From Littorina saxatilis (lineage: Eukaryota; Mollusca; Gastropoda; Littorinimorpha; Littorinidae), in NCBI RefSeq assembly GCF_037325665.1, contig NC_090245.1, positions 105,982,809-106,046,808 of the forward strand: DNA of 64,000 nt. The letters run 5' to 3'. Each line of letters starts with the position of its first letter. The first letter of the stretch is position 1. Under the pieces are notes generated by a model. The model was given only the letters and a program-made list of their open reading frames with translations, did no database searches and was not told the DNA's origin. The translations under genes were made by a program, and so were the position numbers. Shown piece after piece: positions 12,395-23,400 of this stretch.

Positions 12395-14602
12395 ATCGGA
12401 TCAAATCAAATCAAATCAAATGTTACGAGGGTTGTGGCATAAGCGATACAAACGAGCTTTTTTTCAACCAGCCTTTCGCCCTACTCACATATATATGTGG
12501 GCGTCTTCAATCTTGGCACGGAGAGTGTGACATTTTGTAATTTAAAGTTGGATTGTCACAAAAATTGGCATAGTAGTCCGTTGTTCTTCAAGAGAAAAAA
12601 GCAATATTTTTGGCAGTTAAAAGTCCGTTAAATCTCATTTTTAAGCCGATTTTTGTTAAATTTGGTTAGTAGGTCTGTTGTTTCTAACTGAATATCATAA
12701 CATACTTTTCAAGACAAAAACCAAAGTTTTGGCAGTTTGAAAAACCGTTAAACCCCATTTTTTCACCGATCTTAGTGAAATTTTGTAGGTAGATCTGTTG
12801 TCCCTAACTAAATTTCAATTCAAACTTTTGATGAAGAAAAGTAAACTTTTGTCCGTTAAAAACAGTTAAGGTTTGATATTTTTGTTTGATTTTGACGATG
12901 TTTGTTTGATAGGACCACAAACCCTGACTGAATTTAGATACATACACCTTTTAAGAAGAAAAACAAACTTTTGTCAGTCAAAACCCGTTATATCTCATTT
13001 CTGCACCGATTGTGGTCATCAGACGTTGAGGTTAAGCAGACTGATATTTATAGCCAACTCCAACAGGATCAAGCCTGGTACAGGTTCACAGGCCAAATAC
13101 CTGAGTGTACCGGCTGAATAACAGTGTACGGGCCGAACAGAAATATGTACGGATGACGTCACGACGAAATTACGTATTGTGAGTGTACCGGCTGAATAAC
13201 AGTGTACGGGCCGAACAGAAATATGTACGGATGACGTCACGACGAAATTACGTATTGTAATGACGTTCAGCGTTCCATTTCGTCATTTTGAAGAATAAAT
13301 TGCATTGAATTTGCTTGTCAAAACCAGTAGCCATTTGGTGTGTATCTATTTTGAGTTTTGAACAAAATTCAAACAAGCCTTGCAGCATTTCGATTATATA
13401 TTGTTTTTATTGATTTTACTGAATTTTAAATCAATTTTGTCATTCAAAATTCACTGTTTGGAGAGTAACATGCTTGTGGTGTGTTCTCAGGAGTGTTTTT
13501 TCCAAAGTCAAATGTCTCTTGAATCTTTGGGGTATGGCAACATAATGATTTCATAAGAGACATCCATAGTGTGATTCGACTTGCTATTCACAGCACAAAG
13601 AAGCCAGTGAAAATGTGAGTTCTTGAGACCATTTGTTATTGAATATGTTAGTGTATGTGCTTTTCTGGCCTTAGATGATTCTACTCTCATATTTTCTTGA
13701 AAAATGGATGTACGCGACCGACTTTTGACCGTGCCTGTTTAGGCGAAATGCCTTGTCATTTATCAACTTTGCTTAGCATCATTTAACTTTCATCCTTTGT
13801 GGTATTTTCAACACCTGTATCGCATTTGAAAACTGTGTAATTTTAAACAAGTCGCGTAAGGCGAAAATACAATATTTAGTCAAGTAGCTGTCGAACTCAC
13901 AGAATGAAACTGAACGCAATGCTATTTTTCAGCAAGACCGTATACTCGTAGCATCGTCAGTCCACCGCTCATGGCAAAGGCAGTGAAATTGACAAGAAGA
14001 GCGGGGTAGTAGTTGCGCTAAGAAGGATAGCACGCTTTTCTGTACCTCTCTTTGTTTTAACTTTCTGAGCGTGTTTTTAATCCAAACATATCATATCTAT
14101 ATGTTTTTGGAATCAGGAACCGACAAGGAATAAGATGAAAGTGTTTTTAAATTGATTTGGACAATTTAATTTTGATAATAATTTTTATATATTTAATTTT
14201 CAGAGCTTGTTTTTAATCCGAATATAACATATTTATATGTTTTTGGAATCAGCAAATGATGGAGAATAAGATAAACGTAAATTTGGATCGTTTTATAAAT
14301 TTTTATATTTTTTTTACAATTTTCAGATTTTTAATGACCAAAGTCATTAATTAATTTTTAAGCCACCAAGCTGAAATGCAATACCGAAGTCCGGGCTTCG
14401 TCGAACATTACTTGACCAAAATTTCAACCAATTTGGTTGAAAAATGAGGGCGTGACAGTGCCGCCTCAACTTTCACGAAAAGCCGGATATGACGTCATCA
14501 AAGACATTTATCAAAAAAATGAAAAAAACGTTCGGGGATTTCATACCCAGGAACTCTTATGTCAAATTTCATAAAGATCGGTCCAGTAGTTTAGTCTGAA
14601 TC

Positions 14603-14647
<45 letters not shown>

Positions 14648-17600
14648 CACGACCCTCGTTTCGATTCCCCCTCGATGTTAAAATATTTAGTCAAAACTTG
14701 ACTAAATATAACAAGTCGCGTAAGGCGAAAATACAATATTTAGTCAAGTAGCTGCCATTTTTCAGCAAGACCGTATACTCGTAGCATCGTCAGTCCACCG
14801 CTCATGGCAAAGGCAGTGAAATTGACAAGAAGAGCGGGGTAGTAGTTGCGCTAAGAAGGATAGCACGCTTTTCTGTACCTCTCTTTGTTTTAACTTTCTG
14901 AGCGTGTTTTTAATCCAAACATATCATATCTATATGTTTTTGGAATCAGGAACCGACAAGGAATAAGATGAAAGTGTTTTTAAATTGATTTGGACAATTT
15001 AATTTTGATAATAATTTTTATATATTTAATTTTCAGAGCTTGTTTTTAATCCGAATATAACATATTTATATGTTTTTGGAATCAGCAAATGATGGAGAAT
15101 AAGATAAACGTAAATTTGGAGCGTTTTATAAATTTTTATTTTTTTTTACAATTTTCCGATTTTTAATGACCAAAGTCATTAATTAATTTTTATGCCACCA
15201 AGCTGAAATAATGCAATACCGAACCCCGGGCTTCGTCGAAGATTACTTGACCAAAATTTGAATCAATTTGGTTGAAAAATGAGGGCGTGACAGTGCCGCC
15301 TCAACTTTCACGAAAAGCCGGATATGACGTCATCAAAGACATTTATCAAAAAAATGAACAAGAAGGGCAAAGCCCATACGACTCACATGCTTTACACATT
15401 TTTCCTACCAAAATACATGTGACCTTGACCCAAGGTCAAGGTCATCCAAGGTCATGCAACACAAAGCTGTTAATTCAAGACATAGGAAGTACAATGGTGC
15501 TTATTGGCTCTTTCTACCATGAGATATGGTCACTTTTAGTGGTTCACTACCTTATTTTGGTCACATTTCATAAGGGTCAAAGTGACCTTGACCATGATCA
15601 TATGTGACCAAATGTGTCTCATGATGAAAGCATAACATGTGCCCCACATAATTTTTAAGTTTGAAACAGTTATCTTCCATAGTTCAGGGTCAAGGTCACT
15701 TCAAAATATGTATACAATCCAACTTTGAAGAGCTCCTGTGACCTTGACCTTGAAGCAAGGTAAACCAAACTGGTATCAAAAGATGGGGCTTACTTTGCCC
15801 TATATATCATATATAGGTGAGGTATTCAATCTCAAAAACTTCAGAGAAAATGTGAAAAATGTAAAAAATAGCTGTTTTTTAGGCAACATTTATGGCCCCT
15901 GCGACCTTGACCTTGAAGCAAGGTCAAGATGCTATGTATGTTTTTTGGGGCCTTGTCATCATACACCATCTTGCCAAATTTGGTACTGATAGACTGAATA
16001 GTGTCCAAGAAATATCTAACGTTAAAGTTTTCCGGACGGACGTCCGGACGGACGGACGGACGACTCGGGTGAGTACATAGACTCACTTTTGCTTCGCATG
16101 TGAGTCAAAAAAACGTTCGGGGATTTCATACCCAGGAACTCTCATGTCAAATTTCATAAAGATCGGTCCAGTAGTTTAGTCTGAATCGCTCTACACACAC
16201 ACACAGACACACACACACATACACCACGACCCTCGTCTCGATTCCCCCCTCTACGTTAAAATATTTAGTCAAAACTTGACTAAATATAAAAACGAGCACT
16301 TCAAAGTTGCGTGTTGACCGATGTCACACATTTCGTCGCCATTTTGACTCGCTCATCGGATTACAAAAATATATTATAAATTCACAAGAACAGATTTTTG
16401 TAATATTGAGCGTTCATTTTATTAGTAAAATGCCTCAAAAGGCAAATGAATAACATTTTGTTCTGTCATATTTGCAGCAATGTGTCCAAACACATCCCCA
16501 AAGTTGTACATCTATCAATTTTTGGTCTGTGCTCAGTATCAGAGACGCCCACATATATATACATAGACAGTCCCATACAAAAAGAAAGAAGCAGAAAAAA
16601 CCCCAGAGAGAGAGAGAGACAGTGCGAGAAGCAGAGAGAGAAAGAGAGAAATCAGAATAATTAGAGGAATTAGGAAGAAGCATTGCCGGTACCTGAAATG
16701 TTCCGGCGGAGTGACGCCACCCCTGGGAGATTGAGTCAGAGCTAGACAATCTTTGCCCCCGAGGCGCTTTTCGCTCTGGAGGTCAGCGAAAGGCTTCCAC
16801 CAGTACCTGTCCTCCAGGCTGACTGTCTTACCGCTGTCCCACATGTAGGGTTTGTTGGATCTTTGCCGCTTCCCTCCGACCCACAGCCATTTCCAGAGGG
16901 TGTCCCCGGCTGGGGGCGCTATCTCTGCAAACAAATGTGATCAGTAAGAAATGTTTGCCCTTGTCCACAATCATAATTATGCGACGTGCAGTCAGTAGTA
17001 CCCCTCCCCACCCATTCTCATTCCACCCCTTTCTCTTTGCTCTCTTATTTAATTTAGGCTTTCGATTTGCAGCTGTTAATTTTTTAAAAAATTTTTTATT
17101 GGCGTATCTGATTCTTGTGACGTCAAATTGGGAGGTTCTATTATATGAGCTACGCTGCAATTAGACCAGACCTGGTATGTGCCTGAGCATGAGCACGGCC
17201 TGGTCAAAGCGCTCCGGTGTGTCCAGGCTGGCAATTCGCCCCTCGAACTCTTGGCACGCTTTCCTGGCGTCTTTGAGCTTGAAACGGCCACCCGCCTGCG
17301 GCCCCTCTCCAAGGATGAGTTTCCAACAGGCGTTCGCTGTGCGGTCGTAGTAGTAACATCTATCCATCTTGCAGAAACCTGTCGTGCACACAGACATAGT
17401 AAAGCAAGGGTCGTTCAAAGTGAAAATGGTATTGCTTTCATGTATGCGGCAGGTTACTTCACTGATTCTTGTCGACAATCTACGTTGGCTGGTTGATGAC
17501 TTGCTTGAAATACTGTTAAGGCGTTGTTGTATCAACTACAATGCAGACCAGTAGATTCTTCTGATTGAATAGTACACGTACACTTTGAACTAATGCAGGA

Positions 17601-18996
17601 TCCTTTGAAGGGACAACATTCTCTCGACGTACCCCACCCCACCACATCATACTCACCCCACCCCTTCCCCCATGCTCCCTCAAAAAATTACTGTCAACAG
17701 GAGCAGGCTTTCAGTAAAACAGACGGTTCCCGGCTAGGCTGGTTCTTATAAGGTCTTCTTAGCTCAGACTGAGACGGTTGCACGGGCTGGTGCTGATAAA
17801 GTCCTCTACACATCCTCCCCCCTCCCCTGCTCTCAGTCTCACCCCCACCCCTTTCTCAGCCCACTCTCCTTCCAAACTCACCGTCGCCTGCAAGTGGCAG
17901 GAAGCGTAAGAGACGTTGCACTGCTGGTGCTGATTAAGTCCTCTACACCCCCCCCCCCCTCCTCCACTACTCTCACCCCCACCCCTTTCTCAGCCCACTC
18001 TCCTTCCAAACTCATCGTCGCCTGCAAGTGACAGAAAGCGTAAGAGACGGTTGCACTGCTGGTGCTGATTAAGTCCTCTACACCCCCCCCCCCCTCCACT
18101 GCTCTCACCCCCACCCCTTTCTCAGCCCACCCTCCTTCCAAACTCACCGTCGCCTGCAAGTGGCAGGAAGCGTAAGTCGTTAAGAGACGGTTGCACTGCT
18201 GGTGCTGATAAAGTCCTCTACACCCCCCCCCCCCCTCCCTGCTCTCACCCCCACCCCTTTCTCAGCCCACCCTAGTTCCAAACTCACCGTCGCCTGCAAG
18301 TGGCAGGAAGCGTAAGTCGTTAAGAGACGGTTGCACTGCTGGTGCTGATAAAGTCCTCTACACCCCCCCCCCCCCCCCCTGCTCTCACCCCCACCCCTTT
18401 CTCAGCCCACTCTCCTTCCAAACTCACCGTCGCCTGCAAGTGGCAGGAAGCGTAAGAGACGGTTGCACTGCTGGTGCTGATAAAGTCCTCTACACATCCC
18501 CCTCCTCCTCCCCCGCTCTCACCCTACCCCTTTCTCAGCCCACTTTCCTTACAAACTCAGTCACCGTCGCCTGAGGGGTAAGAGACGGTTACACGGCCGG
18601 GCTGGTGCTGATAAAGTCATCTACACCCCCCCCCCCCCCCCCCCTGCTCTCACCCCAACCCTTTCTCAGCCCACTCTCCTTCCAAACTCACCGTCGCCTG
18701 CAGGTGGAAGGTAGCGAAAGAGACGGTTGCCCGGGCTGGTGTTGATGACGGCGTCATCCCTAACGTCGTTCAGCACCAGGATCAGCTTCAGCTTCTCGCA
18801 CGACTTAGTGTTGACGTTGTAGATGAAGCTGCTACAGTTCACGTCGTTGGTGCAGGCCGTCACGCAGGCGGTCGGGTCCTGATTCGTCAGGACTTCTCTG
18901 GACAGACCGTGGAAGCTGTCCCAGTAGATGTCGTCGAAGGGAGAGTCGTTCCAGAAGTCGTATTTAACGACGGCCTGGCTCAGAGCGCCAGGAGGT
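10016..18996 (-). CDS. PAN/apple and C-type lectin-like domain protein
   Basis: Four minus-strand exons splice in phase: 18692-18996, 17172-17378, 16693-16924 and 10016-10103 (stop TAG at 10016-10018). The first encodes a PAN/apple domain, with cysteines in ACVTACTNDVNCSSFIYN and ..SCEKLKL. The other three make one C-type lectin-like fold: NACW, DARKACQEF.GRIASL, the core WLWVGG (the WIGL-type motif), GKDCLAL, ANCNDKQYGTICE. All cysteines of a long-form fold are present. The sugar-binding EPN/QPD and WND motifs are not, so calcium-dependent sugar binding is unlikely. Mollusc proteins of this make-up are usually secreted. The gene needs a further 5' exon with a signal peptide; a candidate is at 19218-19372. 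The last intron (10104-16692) is 6.6 kb and filled with R2 and R3 repeats. The gene converges with lamin and diverges from MFSD3. Confidence 0.8.
10308..11155 (-). repeat. Dispersed repeat R2, copy 2, reversed
   Basis: This is a full-length reversed copy of R2 in the last intron of the lectin gene. It starts with ATATTTAGTCAAGTTTTGAC and ends with the CGCCTTACGCGACTTG end. It contains a TG run near 10380. Confidence 0.8.
11195..11285. repeat. CT/CA simple repeat
   Basis: A (CT)n tract of about 70 bases is followed by CA-rich sequence. Confidence 0.9.
11480..11830. repeat. Two diverged tandem units of about 150 bp
   Basis: GAGGGTCAACCAAACT.GGGTCAT occurs at about 11578 and 11713, and CTTCAAAAACA at about 11650 and 11788, with similar sequence around each. 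The stretch encodes nothing recognisable. Confidence 0.55.
12560..13020. repeat. Degenerate tandem repeat, about 120-bp period
   Basis: Roughly four units share words such as CCGTTAAATCTCATTTTTA, a TTTTGGCAGT.. or TTTTGTCAGT.. segment and GTCTGTTGT..CTAACTGAAT. Units are well diverged, so this is an old array. No gene is seen. Confidence 0.55.
13101..13257. repeat. Exact 78-bp tandem duplication carrying TGACGTCA
   Basis: Two adjacent units, starting GAGTGTACCGGCTGAATAAC and ending ACGTATTGT, are essentially identical. Each contains the palindrome TGACGTCA (13154-13161 and 13232-13239), the consensus CRE site of CREB/ATF proteins. It lies within the last lectin gene intron. Function is not shown. 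Confidence 0.8.
13846..14709 (+). repeat. Dispersed repeat R2, copy 3
   Basis: This is a complete copy with both ends and a CA run near 14610. It directly abuts copy 4. It preserves the uninterrupted site into which R3 inserted in copy 4. Confidence 0.8.
14710..16288 (+). repeat. Dispersed repeat R2, copy 4, interrupted by R3
   Basis: It is head-to-tail with copy 3 and very similar to it, but lacks a short segment after the first TTTAGTCAAGTAGCTG. An R3 element is inserted at 15359-16106. Confidence 0.8.
15359..16106 (-). mobile_element. R3 element nested in R2
   Basis: The reversed R3 begins AAGAAGGGCAAAGCCCATAC and ends TTTTGCTTCGCATGTGAGTC. Comparison with R2 copy 3 shows the empty site and only two extra A bases, so the target duplication is probably AA/TT. 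It contains many TGACCTTGACC and CAAGGTCA words and a (GGAC)n run. A forward copy is at 22104-22917. Confidence 0.75.
17735..18691. repeat. Minisatellite made of lectin-gene exon end plus splice donor
   Basis: About six to seven units with a period near 135 bp lie in the intron just 3' of the PAN exon. On the minus strand each unit repeats the last 50 or so bases of exon 18692-18996 (CAACCGTCTCTT...CTGCAGGCGACG), then the donor GTGAGTTTGG and about 70 bases of intron with a G run. Donor-like copies lie near 17880, 18144, 18284, 18424 and 18560; the one near 18014 reads GATGAGTTTGG and has lost the GT. Confidence 0.85.
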
Positions 18997-19217
18997 CTAG
19001 GAAAAAAAAAAGACATTATTTGGCTTTTGTGCCGCAACGATAATGTGATGCCTGTGTACACAAGCAAACGTGATATTTAATATGGTGCTGGGCCGCTATG
19101 TGTACGGCCGGTTGTGAGATACTCCGATAATCATAGCCAATGCATACGACCCATCAACGGGCCGGGGCGGGTAACCTCCAAAAATAATTCTTTGGTTTTT
19201 GTATTTTACACTTTTAC

Positions 19218-19372
19218 AGCAACCAATGATGGAATTTAACGCGAATCCACGTAAGCGGTTCAGGTGTGTGGTAACCGGCGTCGAAGCCGCGGGCTTTGCT
19301 CAGTGGTATGAAAAGAGAGACCATAACACCAGGCCGCAGGCCGCACAACAGCCGCACACCCAGGAAGAACAT
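19218..19372 (-). CDS. Possible first exon of the PAN/lectin gene
   Basis: A minus-strand ATG at 19372 opens a 51-codon frame whose first residues (MFFLGVRLLCGL.., then VMVSLFIPL) look like a signal peptide. A weak donor GTAAAA after 19218 leaves two bases over, matching the one base that the PAN exon at 18996 needs. An alternative donor in the same phase (GTGGAT) lies a little earlier. The ATG context is poor and no other evidence supports it. Confidence 0.3.
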
Positions 19373-19787
19373 GAACCCGCCACGGAGAGAGAAAAACTGA
19401 CAAGAGAAAGAACGACATCAGCTTTAAAAAATATCACAGAGAATGGGCACATCATAGTTCTCGCACGGTGTTGCCGCGGTACGGTACCAGTACAGAAGTT
19501 CTCGCGGAACTGTCTTTTTACATATCGTGCGATCTCTTTTCGTCGATCGAATATTTACATTGTTAGCACCAGCATTGGAAAGAAATGCATGATAACGATG
19601 AGCAGAAGGTAAGCTGGCAGTGGTACACATGGGCTTTCTCTTTGGATATGACGACAGAATTTTACTGCGTCATTGCTTGATTTCGTCACTGCGTAACCGT
19701 CTGTGACGACTTCACTGAGTCACCATGTGCATGATCATCGTGACTCAGTTCCGCGCGAGAGAAAATGAAGATTTCATGGGGAGTACA

Positions 19788-19792
19788 CAAAT

Positions 19793-19832
<40 letters not shown>

Positions 19833-19947
19833 GCCTATGATGAGTCAGAGCACGGTAATTAGCCTAAGTAAAAATAATGAGAAACCATAAATCTCACCAA
19901 ATATACCGTAGAGTACACACTCTGTAGTAGTTCCCGCTGGGGAGAAA

Positions 19948-20002
<55 letters not shown>
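19788..20002. repeat. AAC and AG microsatellites between two divergent genes
   Basis: An (AAC)n run at about 19792-19832 and an (AG)n run at about 19953-20002 lie between the lectin gene and MFSD3. The intergenic segment 19373-20488 must hold both promoters, but I see no clear core promoter element. Confidence 0.8.
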
Positions 20003-20006
<4 letters not shown>

Positions 20007-20488
20007 AAAAGAAGCTAAAGAGGGCGTGGATTAGATGGGCCCCGATTAGATTCAGTGGAACCACTGGTGCGGTAACTGAATGGAATGGCTCAGTTGACAC
20101 TGATTTAGGTTACTAGTGTCTAAATACACAAAAAGGAGAGAGAAAATGCTCTTAAATAACGGTAAAAGTAATAATAACTCCCTGAAGAACAAGAAAAAGT
20201 AAACAAAACGTAACGATGTGGCCCCATCACAAATACCATTGAAGTAAAAGACAAGGGTATTAATTTGCTCTTTTGGAAAGAAGGTAAATACGTGCTTGCG
20301 AGGTCCACGTACTTTCGCTAGACCATCTTGATCTTGATATATTACGCCAACAGGTCCCAAACTTGGGAATATTTGTTGGCGGAGATGCTTGCGATAGTAT
20401 CTGTGGTTGTATTCAGCCGGCCAAGTCCCCACATTCACATTCTAGTTGGCCTGTAAAGCTAAACCGTTTGGCAAAAGAAGACCTCACT

Positions 20489-23400
20489 ATGACCGTTCCG
20501 AACAGCTTCGTGCCACCGACTACGGTTCTCCTGTCGTACCTCTACTTTCTTCAAGGGGTACCCTACGGTCTTCAAGCCAGATTTCTCCCAATTTACTTCC
20601 GTGCACATGGCATGTCACTCTCAAACATCGGCTTCATCAAGATTCTCTTCTTCCCATGGATGTGTAAGACGCTATGGGCACCGTTTGTCGATCACTTTGG
20701 CAACAAGAAAACGTGGCTGCTATGGAGTATGCTTGGCCTTGGAGCAACTTGTGTCCTCACTGCTGGAATCGAACCCAGCTGGCTTTCCCCCCTCTGTGTT
20801 ATCCTCCTTATATTCAATTTCTTGACGTCCACCCAGGACATTGCAACTGACGGCCTGGCCATTGAAATGTTGACATCTTCACAGGTTGCAAGTGGTAATA
20901 TTGCACAGGTGGTAGGTTATAAGTTTGGTGCAATCATTGGAGGTGGACTGTTGGCATGGCTGAGTGACCACATCAGCTGGAGTGCTATTTTTATTTTTTT
21001 GACTATGATTTATGCTATGGCAGTTTTTGTGGTAAAGTTTCATGTTCCTGAAAGTGGCCATGCTTCAACAGAGTTGACAATAGAGGTTTCAGAGCCAACA
21101 CTTTCAGGACAACATTCATTCAAAGAAAGTTACGAACACTTCACAGGGGGAAACCATAGTGGTGACACTAAGACTAGAGTAGATTCACCTTCAAAGAATA
21201 CCAGAAGTAAGTCAAAACATGCAACACAGTCAACAGCTGGTGTACAGAGTACAGACTCAAAATCTTCCATGACAAGACAAGATTTTACAGAGAAATATTG
21301 TGAACCAGAGGGTGACCACATGCCTTGTCATACAGACTCTTCTGGGGACACCAGCAAAGTGTCAGCAGGAAGCAGACAAGAAAGTGGACCCAGGTGGATA
21401 CTGGACCATTTCCGGACTGTGTTGCAAGCAGAGGGAACAGTGTGGATACTTGTTTATGTCCTTGTCTATAAACTTGGTGAGTATTATTATTAAGGGGGGG
21501 GGGGGGGGGGTTCATTTTGTTAATATTTTTCCAGGAAGTTCTACTTCTACTGAGAACTTTCATACAAAAATTATTAGTATGAATACTTGAAAGAATTCCT
21601 GGGGTAGTGGCCTCTCTATCTCTGTTTCACTCTCTCACGCTTGCAATCCAGGTTTCCCAATTGCTTCGTTTCCGGCCGATTTATGTGGAGCACGTGATGC
21701 GCACAAAAAATATTGGCGGTTTAGAAGTGTCTTCTGCGCAATGATCGCGGCGGCTTTCTTGACCGCCAAGGACGACCACGCACGTTGTGAGACGTCATTC
21801 GTTAGACCTCAATACATGCATGTAGAGAGGGGTAAGAATACTCTGGACACTAAAAGTTCATTTTGTTAATATTTTTCCAGGAAGTTCTACTGAGAACTTT
21901 CATACAAAAATTAGTATAAATACTTGAAAGAATTGCTGGGGTAGATTGCCTTATGAACCACTGTCTCTCTATCTCTGTTTTACTCTTTCATTGCTACTTT
22001 CATGCTTACAATACATAATGTACACAAGTGTGTACTGTAGCACTATTAGTATTAGTCTGTTACAGTACAGTACTTACACAAAACTCTCCATTTTCCCCTT
22101 TTTGACTCACATGCGAAGCAAAAGTGAGTCTATGTACTCACCCGAGTCGTCCGTCCGTCCGGACGTCCGTCCGTCCGTCCGTCCGTCCGTCCGTCCGGAA
22201 AACTTTAACGTTGGATATTTCTTGGACACTATTCAGTCTATCAGTACCAAATTTGGCAAGATGGTGTATGATGACAAGGCCCCAAAAAACATACATAGCA
22301 TCTTGACCTTGCTTCAAGGTCAAGGTCGCAGGGGCTATAAATGTTGCCTAAAATTAAAAAACAGCTATTTTTCACATTTTTCACATTTTCTCTGAAGTTT
22401 TTGAGATTGAATACCTCACCTATATATGATATATAGGGCAAAGTAAGCCCCATCTTTTGATACCAGTTTGGTTTACCTTGCTTCAAGGTCAAGGTCACAG
22501 GAGCTCTTCAAAGTTGGATTGTATACATATTTTGAAGTGACCTTGACCCTGAACTATGGAAGATAACTGTTTCAAACTTAAAAATTATGTGGGGCACATG
22601 TTATGCTTTCATCATGAGACACATTTGGTCACATATGATCAAGGTCAAGGTCACTTTGACCCTTATGAAATGTGACCAAAATAAGGTAGTGAACCACTAA
22701 AAGTGACCATATCTCATGGTAGAAAGAGCCAATAAGCACCATTGTACTTCCTATGTCTTGAATTAACAGCTTTGTGTTGCATGACCTTGGATGACCTTGA
22801 CCTTGGGTCAAGGTCACATGTATTTTGGTAGGAAAAATGTGTAAAGCAGTTCTTAGTGTATGATGTCATTGCTAGGTTTAGGTCAAGCATGTGAGTCGTA
22901 TGGGCTTTGCCCTTCTTTTTTTTATTTGATCTGTCAATTCTGTTCTATTTGTTGTATGCAGGTGAGCAAGGCGCACTGAACATGATGCCCATGTTTCTGA
23001 TAGATCATGGTGTTCCGACAGCAGACGTTGGCCTGTGGACCGGTCTCGTGGGTCTGGCTGTGTCCATTGGTGGATCAATCGTTGGAGGGGCGGTGATTTC
23101 TTCTGACAGGTACACATTACTTAGGTCCAGCAAAAAATAAATACAGAGGAACTCCCTTTTAAAGTTTGAAGACTTCAGGTTTCCCCTTTATAATTATATA
23201 CCCTGCTTAAAATATGATTCTCTGTTCATAGCCTCTGCAAGTTTAGCTCCGTTCTAAGACTCTCTCAGTGTCTCACCTGATTTTTCAGATTTTTTGAGAT
23301 CTCAAAAGGGGGATACCATTGTGGGTTGGAAGTGTGGACAAATTATGCCCAGTCTGCAATATGGGGGGTCTTTCAGTGTGGACATACAGTACACAAAAGA

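Noticed and set aside
16435-16934. Continuation of the lectin exon into a hydrophobic tail
   Set aside because: The frame runs on past 16693 into CT-repeat-coded residues, but CAG|GTACCG is a good donor there and the exon at 10016-10103 supplies the missing cysteines in phase.
17735-18691. Possible CRISPR-like array
   Set aside because: Units are contiguous minisatellite copies of a host exon with no distinct spacers, in an animal gene.
20363-20488. N-terminal extension of MFSD3
   Set aside because: The frame is open upstream but contains no ATG before 20489, and the protein family starts shortly before the first helix.
21946-22395. 149-codon plus-strand frame in MFSD3 intron 1
   Set aside because: It runs from unique intron into R3; the same peptide appears in reverse at the other R3 copy, so it is repeat-derived.
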